Source: a bacterium 210917-SL.2.15 (lineage in GTDB: Bacteria > Bacillota > Clostridia > Oscillospirales > Oscillospiraceae). From it: a DNA stretch of 9,145 nt. Where the stretch lies: positions 1-9,145 of the forward strand of contig JAJCJC010000030.1 in the NCBI GenBank assembly GCA_020555605.1, read 5' to 3'. The notes beneath the pieces were generated by a model. It searched no databases. It saw only the letters and a program-made list of their open reading frames with translations, and was not told the DNA's origin. Both the position numbers and the translations under genes were made by a program. Shown piece after piece: positions 6,822 to 9,145 of the stretch (within the stretch, counting starts at the first letter, position 1; the number at the start of each line of letters is the position of its first letter).

Positions 6822-6882
6822 CAAGATTCCCGCAGGGGCAAAATGAGCGAAAAGCGAATTTTGGTACTGCGGTAGAATCTTG
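6822..6882. other. nested palindrome, putative origin of transfer (oriT)
   Basis: Three nested inverted repeats share one axis: CAAGATTC/GAATCTTG (6822-6829, 6875-6882), CCGCAG/CTGCGG (6830-6835, 6867-6872) and CAAAAT/ATTTTG (6839-6844, 6858-6863). That gives 20 paired bases within 61 nt. It lies in non-coding DNA upstream of mobC and the relaxase, where oriT is usually found. There is no T-run on either side as a terminator would have. The nick position cannot be read from the sequence alone. Confidence 0.55.
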
Positions 6883-7172
6883 CTCTAAGAAACTGCCGGA
6901 CTGCCGTTCACTTCCTACTGCCACTTTTTCAGAAAATCTATAACCAGCTTTTTCATAAAAGGCTGCGGGCTGGCGTTCTTCCTCTTACTCCCTACAACAC
7001 CGCAAAAAGCAAAAATGACGGACTTTCCGGCAAGAACTTTTCCGGCGGCTCGGTCTTTCCCGACAATAAGGCGTTTCGGAAGCTGCGTTTTGCCCGCTGT
7101 CTAAAAAAATGGCAGCCTTTTTAGCTTCAATGTCTAATACGGAACTTTTGGAAATTTGCCAAAAATGGGCGC
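6883..7172. other. non-coding remainder of the mobilization intergenic region
   Basis: This stretch between the oriT candidate and the terminator has no convincing gene on either strand. It holds a short direct repeat TTTCCGGC (7024-7031, 7039-7046) and AT-rich patches. It should contain the mobC/relaxase promoter on the minus strand, but I see no clear -35/-10 pair. Confidence 0.4.
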
Positions 7173-7206
7173 AAAAAAAGCAGCAAATCTTTTTCGGATT
7201 TACTGC
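7173..7206 (-). terminator. rho-independent terminator after the sigma-like/HTH pair
   Basis: On the minus strand GCAGTAAATC pairs with GATTTGCTGC (7197-7206 with 7180-7189, one G.U pair, 7-nt loop), followed directly by seven T (7173-7179). It lies about 42 nt beyond the HTH_16 gene stop and separates that operon from the mobilization module. Confidence 0.85.
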
Positions 7207-7248
7207 TTCATGTGCTGCTGCGGGGCGGCGGGATATTCAGTTTTTATG

Positions 7249-7449
7249 TTATCGGTCAAGCCGGAACTTGAACAGGCTTTCAATCAGCTTTGTTCTGATG
7301 TAGTCCTCCATATCAGAATTATAATAGCCGTTCATTTTGGAGAAATAGCGGATATACCCGGCATATCGGTCAAGGACAGCTTGTATCGCTATGGGGTCGC
7401 CCTCATGTGCTTTTATTATCGTGTCATAGGGGAGAAGTAGGCTACTCAT
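7249..7449 (-). CDS. HTH_16-type helix-turn-helix protein
   Basis: A 66-residue protein beginning MSSLLLPYDTIIKAHEGDPIA and continuing AVLDRYAGYI, the pattern of the HTH_16 family (sigma-like helix-turn-helix proteins of Tn916-type and related elements). The C-terminus IRTKLIESLFKFRLDR is a typical ending. The role is probably regulation of element genes, or a small sigma-region-2-like partner of the upstream protein; this is inference. The ATG at 7447-7449 overlaps the upstream stop by 8 nt, with GGAGG about 9 nt before it, so translation is probably coupled. A terminator follows. Confidence 0.8.
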   Translation of the reverse strand: MSSLLLPYDTIIKAHEGDPIAIQAVLDRYAGYIRYFSKMNGYYNSDMEDYIRTKLIESLFKFRLDR

Positions 7450-7885
7450 GGGACAGCACCTCCATTTCTTCTTTCAGCCGCTTCAAGGCAAGCTGGATAT
7501 GCCGCCCGATTGTGCTGCGTGTCCAGCCGCTTTGTTCTCCGATTTCTTTCTGCTTCAAATGCTGGAAGTAATACAAAAAGATTTCCTCCTGCGACTGTTC
7601 CGGCAGTTCGGCAAGAGCCGCCGCAAGGGAACAGCTATCTAAAAATATCGTCTGCCCCCGGACGGAGAATGGATAAGTTTCGCCATAGTCTGGCACTTGA
7701 AAATACTCGTCTATGGTGCTTAGTGGAACAAACTTTTCTTCGGTCAAGTATTCAAGGGAGATTTCCCGTTTCCACCTCGCTGCCAGCATACGGGCAGCGT
7801 CAAAGGACGCATGGCGAATAACAATCCGGCAATAGGTATCATGGGTATAGCGGATATGTTCTTGATAGGCTTCGTATTCAGTCAT
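7442..7885 (-). CDS. sigma-70 family (region 4-like) regulatory protein
   Basis: The 147-residue protein has a C-terminal sigma-70 region 4 pattern: LAELPEQSQEEIFLYYFQHL (91-110), then KQKEIGEQSGWTRSTIGRHI (111-130) as the helix-turn-helix, then a basic helix QLALKRLKEEMEVL. The N-terminal part (1-85) is less characteristic and I cannot show a good region 2. Such proteins accompany HTH_16 proteins in Clostridia and Enterococcus conjugative elements and probably regulate excision or transfer genes. The ATG at 7883-7885 follows GGGGG by 7 nt. The gene begins the two-gene operon and has a structured leader. Confidence 0.8.
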   Translation of the reverse strand: MTEYEAYQEHIRYTHDTYCRIVIRHASFDAARMLAARWKREISLEYLTEEKFVPLSTIDEYFQVPDYGETYPFSVRGQTIFLDSCSLAAALAELPEQSQEEIFLYYFQHLKQKEIGEQSGWTRSTIGRHIQLALKRLKEEMEVLSHE

Positions 7886-7916
7886 GGAAAATCCCCCTTT
7901 CTTCGATTATGGGAAA

Positions 7917-7943
7917 GGGCGGCAGCATTTTTTGCTGTCGCCC
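7917..7943 (-). promoter_or_regulatory. strong hairpin in the leader of the sigma-like gene
   Basis: An 11-bp stem (7917-7927 with 7933-7943, one G.T pair) closes a 5-nt loop, 32 nt upstream of the ATG. On the minus strand only TTT follows the stem before CCC, so it is a weak terminator at best. It may be an attenuator or mRNA-stabilising element. Confidence 0.5.
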
Positions 7944-7976
7944 CTTGATTACCCATTTGCGAAACCGGGCGGGGCT

Positions 7977-8016
7977 GTCAACGGCGGGCTTTAGCCCGTT
8001 CATCTTGACCGTTGAC
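7977..8016 (-). promoter_or_regulatory. nested inverted repeat between the DUF2812 and sigma-like genes
   Basis: GTCAACGG (7977-7984) pairs with CCGTTGAC (8009-8016), and inside it CGGGCT pairs with AGCCCG (7985-7990 and 7993-7998, 2-nt loop). The inner and outer stems could be stacked or alternative folds. It lies 29 nt past the DUF2812 stop but has no T-run on the minus strand. It is more likely leader RNA structure or an operator for the sigma-like operon than a simple terminator. Confidence 0.45.
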
Positions 8017-8045
8017 TGCTCCGGTTGGGTTTGCTATTTATATTA

Positions 8046-8630
8046 TCATTCTTGTGTTTTTGCTTCTTGTCTGTTGTGCATGATTTGTATTTGATATACA
8101 AGAACGGGAATCAGAGAAATCAAAGCAAGCACACCAAAAACAATCGAATGATTTATAACTGCAAATATTGCAAACATAAGCAGTATCAACAACCATGGAT
8201 TACGCAGATTTCTGTAATAGTTTTCCTTGTCCTCATAGGAAGTATGAAGTTCAAACGGCTTTCCATCATTCTCTTTTTCTACAATCAACAATTCACGGTT
8301 GAAGGTTGTAGTGTTGGTCGCAATGCGTCCGCCTTTTTCAGCCCATGGACGCCAACGCACCTTACCGACAGAATAGTTAAGATTGATATTTTTGAAAAAT
8401 ACCTTATAGCCCATATCTTCCAAAAAGAGGGAATAGTCTTTTGCATTCTCTTTCGATTTTTCTCCGATAAATTCTACACAGTATTTTACTTCATTAGGTT
8501 TACATTCTTCAAACTCATATAACATTTTCCCCGCTCGAATAAGACGATAGCCCTTCTCCGACATTTTATTCAGCCAATTCGCCTGTGCATTCAACAGACC
8601 ACCAAAAAAATGATAACATTTTTTTCTCAT
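8046..8630 (-). CDS. DUF2812 domain membrane protein
   Basis: This 194-residue protein has a soluble N-terminal DUF2812 domain (about 5-120): it opens with a YHFFGGLLNAQANWLNKMSEKGYRL-like segment, in which a Trp-Leu/Glu-Lys-Gly pattern is typical, and has VKYCVEFI and DMGYKVFFKNI strands. Two hydrophobic segments follow at about 145-159 and 161-184, with a short charged tail. It is thus probably anchored in the membrane with the domain on the cytoplasmic side. The function is unknown; members often neighbour PadR regulators. The ATG at 8628-8630 overlaps the padR stop by 4 nt (ATGA) and has GGAGG 6 nt upstream inside padR, so translation is coupled. The DNA is AT-rich compared with the mobilization genes, suggesting cargo. 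Confidence 0.85.
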   Translation of the reverse strand: MRKKCYHFFGGLLNAQANWLNKMSEKGYRLIRAGKMLYEFEECKPNEVKYCVEFIGEKSKENAKDYSLFLEDMGYKVFFKNINLNYSVGKVRWRPWAEKGGRIATNTTTFNRELLIVEKENDGKPFELHTSYEDKENYYRNLRNPWLLILLMFAIFAVINHSIVFGVLALISLIPVLVYQIQIMHNRQEAKTQE

Positions 8631-8950
8631 ACTGTACCTCCAATAATTCCACTTGCAACCTCTACAAGTTCATTAAGCCTTACAAGTTCTTTTTTCGCAA
8701 CTTCTTTTCCCAGTGAGGTAATGATGTATTCTTTTTTTCTACCTTCACAATCTCCGCAAGGCTTAATCCATTTCTTTTCCTGCAAAGAGTTTAGCGCACC
8801 ATACAAAGTGCCTGCTCCCAATGAAAGCCGCCCACCTGTTTTTTCTTCGATAAATTGCATGACAGCATATCCATGTTTTGGAGCATAGAGAGAAAGTAAA
8901 ATGTAAAATGTCACTTCTGTAAGCGCACCACCTTTCATATTATCACGCAT
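8627..8950 (-). CDS. PadR family transcriptional regulator
   Basis: A 107-residue PadR-type winged-helix repressor. The N-terminus has LTEVTFYILLSLYAPKHGYAVM (10-31), then SLGAGTLYGALNSLQEKKWI (43-62) as the recognition helix region, and GRKKEYIITSLGKEVAKKEL (70-89), which forms the wing and the start of the dimerisation helix. The short C-terminal helix makes it a PadR-s2 (short) type. The ATG at 8948-8950 has AGGAGG about 7 nt upstream. It heads an operon with the DUF2812 gene and very likely represses its own promoter through the palindrome upstream. The inducing ligand is unknown. Confidence 0.92.
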   Translation of the reverse strand: MRDNMKGGALTEVTFYILLSLYAPKHGYAVMQFIEEKTGGRLSLGAGTLYGALNSLQEKKWIKPCGDCEGRKKEYIITSLGKEVAKKELVRLNELVEVASGIIGGTV

Positions 8951-8965
8951 TGTTTATCCTCCTTG

Positions 8966-9001
8966 TTACGGTTACTGTAATAAATATATCACTAACCGTA
9001 A
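8966..9001. promoter_or_regulatory. palindromic operator for the PadR regulator
   Basis: Perfect 9-bp inverted half-sites TTACGGTTA (8966-8974) and TAACCGTAA (8993-9001) are separated by 18 bp. They flank the -10 of the padR promoter, one half inside the -35/-10 spacer and the other near the transcription start, so a bound dimer would block RNA polymerase. Centre-to-centre spacing of 27 bp is long for one PadR dimer; two dimers or one dimer with an extended site are possible. Confidence 0.7.
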
Positions 9002-9011
9002 TAGAAGTCAA
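8983..9011 (-). promoter_or_regulatory. promoter of the padR-DUF2812 operon
   Basis: On the minus strand the -35 TTGACT (9006-9011) and -10 TATATT (8983-8988) are separated by exactly 17 bp, close to sigma-A consensus. The start of transcription would be near 8976, about 26 nt upstream of the padR ATG. Confidence 0.8.
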
Positions 9012-9046
9012 CAGCGTTCAAAGAAATTTGGAAATATGAAAATGAA

Positions 9047-9070
9047 GCAGCAACATCTTGGTGTTACTGC
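9047..9070 (-). terminator. hairpin at the right edge, probable terminator
   Basis: GCAGCAACA (9047-9055) pairs with TGTTACTGC (9062-9070) with one mismatch and a 6-nt loop. On the minus strand it begins 7 nt after a TAA (9078-9080), and the bases beyond it are T-rich (TTCATTTTC). It would insulate padR from a gene entering from the right. Confidence 0.5.
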
Positions 9071-9077
9071 TCCATTC

Positions 9078-9145
9078 TTATACGGTATAGCGGTAGCCTT
9101 GGCTGCCTTTGTCTTGTTTTAGCTTCTTTACCGCACATGAGCATT
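9078..9145 (-). CDS. possible 3' end of a gene entering from the right edge
   Basis: A minus-strand frame open from the edge ends VKKLKQDKGSQGYRYTV and stops at TAA 9078-9080, directly followed by a hairpin. That placement suggests a true gene end, but with 21 codons the product cannot be identified. A second frame over the same bases (stop at about 9066) is also open, so coding is not proven. Confidence 0.3.
   Translation of the reverse strand, partial: CSCAVKKLKQDKGSQGYRYTV

Noticed and set aside
6822..6882. Palindrome interpreted as a transcription terminator
   Set aside because: The stem has a large interior region and no T-run on either strand, and a proper terminator is already present at 7173-7206.
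7109..7303. 64-codon plus-strand frame starting MAAFLASMSNTELLEICQKW
   Set aside because: The N-terminus looks protein-like, but there is no ribosome binding site, the frame runs through the minus-strand terminator and into the HTH_16 gene, and the rest lacks protein character.
8025..8522. 165-codon plus-strand frame opposite the DUF2812 gene
   Set aside because: It is antisense to a gene with clear family resemblance, coupled start and good ribosome binding site; its Phe/Ile richness comes from the AT-rich complement.

Overview
The window looks like most or all of a compact mobilizable element (an integrative mobilizable element of the Tn4451 / large-serine-recombinase type) from a gut Clostridia-type Firmicute. 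The evidence is a DUF4368-type large serine recombinase, a TnpW-family protein, a phage-replisome-organizer/DnaC-like pair, a MobC plus relaxase pair, and a sigma-like/HTH_16 pair. All of these families are typical of elements shared among Lachnospiraceae, Ruminococcaceae and Clostridioides. Strong AGGAGG-type ribosome binding sites and the sigma-A-like promoters fit a Firmicute. The backbone is moderately GC-rich; two cargo patches (about 1860-2490 and 8040-9050) are visibly AT-rich and were probably acquired separately.

Layout, left to right. 1-120: edge sequence with a hairpin below the recombinase stop. 120-1730 (-): large serine recombinase for excision and integration. 1731-1937: divergent control region with an inverted repeat around the recombinase promoter and an extended -10 promoter for the next gene. 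1944-2483 (+): cysteine-rich DUF3795 protein, the only gene on the plus strand, closed by a terminator. 2545-4556 (-): tightly overlapping block of small cysteine-rich protein, replisome organizer, DnaC/IstB-like ATPase and TnpW. 4742-6734 (-): relaxase and MobC, overlapping. 6735-7248: non-coding, with a 61-nt nested palindrome that is the best oriT candidate, other inverted repeats, and a rho-independent terminator for the genes to its right. 7249-7885 (-): sigma-70-region-4-like protein and HTH_16 protein, overlapping. 7886-8045: two strong hairpins in the leader of that pair. 8046-8950 (-): DUF2812 membrane protein and PadR repressor, with a palindromic operator at the promoter. 9012-9145: a hairpin and what may be the end of another gene.

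How it works together: the recombinase moves the element; MobC and the relaxase nick at the putative oriT and would use the conjugation machinery of a co-resident element, since no type IV secretion genes are present here; the replisome organizer and DnaC-like loader could replicate the excised circle; the sigma-like/HTH pair probably regulates the element. The cargo is a DUF3795 protein and a PadR/DUF2812 operon, neither with a known biochemical function. I see no antibiotic resistance gene, tRNA, rRNA, CRISPR array or insertion sequence. Nothing here is convincingly a new system; the points most worth checking are the oriT palindrome, the two promoter-embedded inverted repeats, the structured leader at 7917-8016, and the uncharacterised cargo genes.
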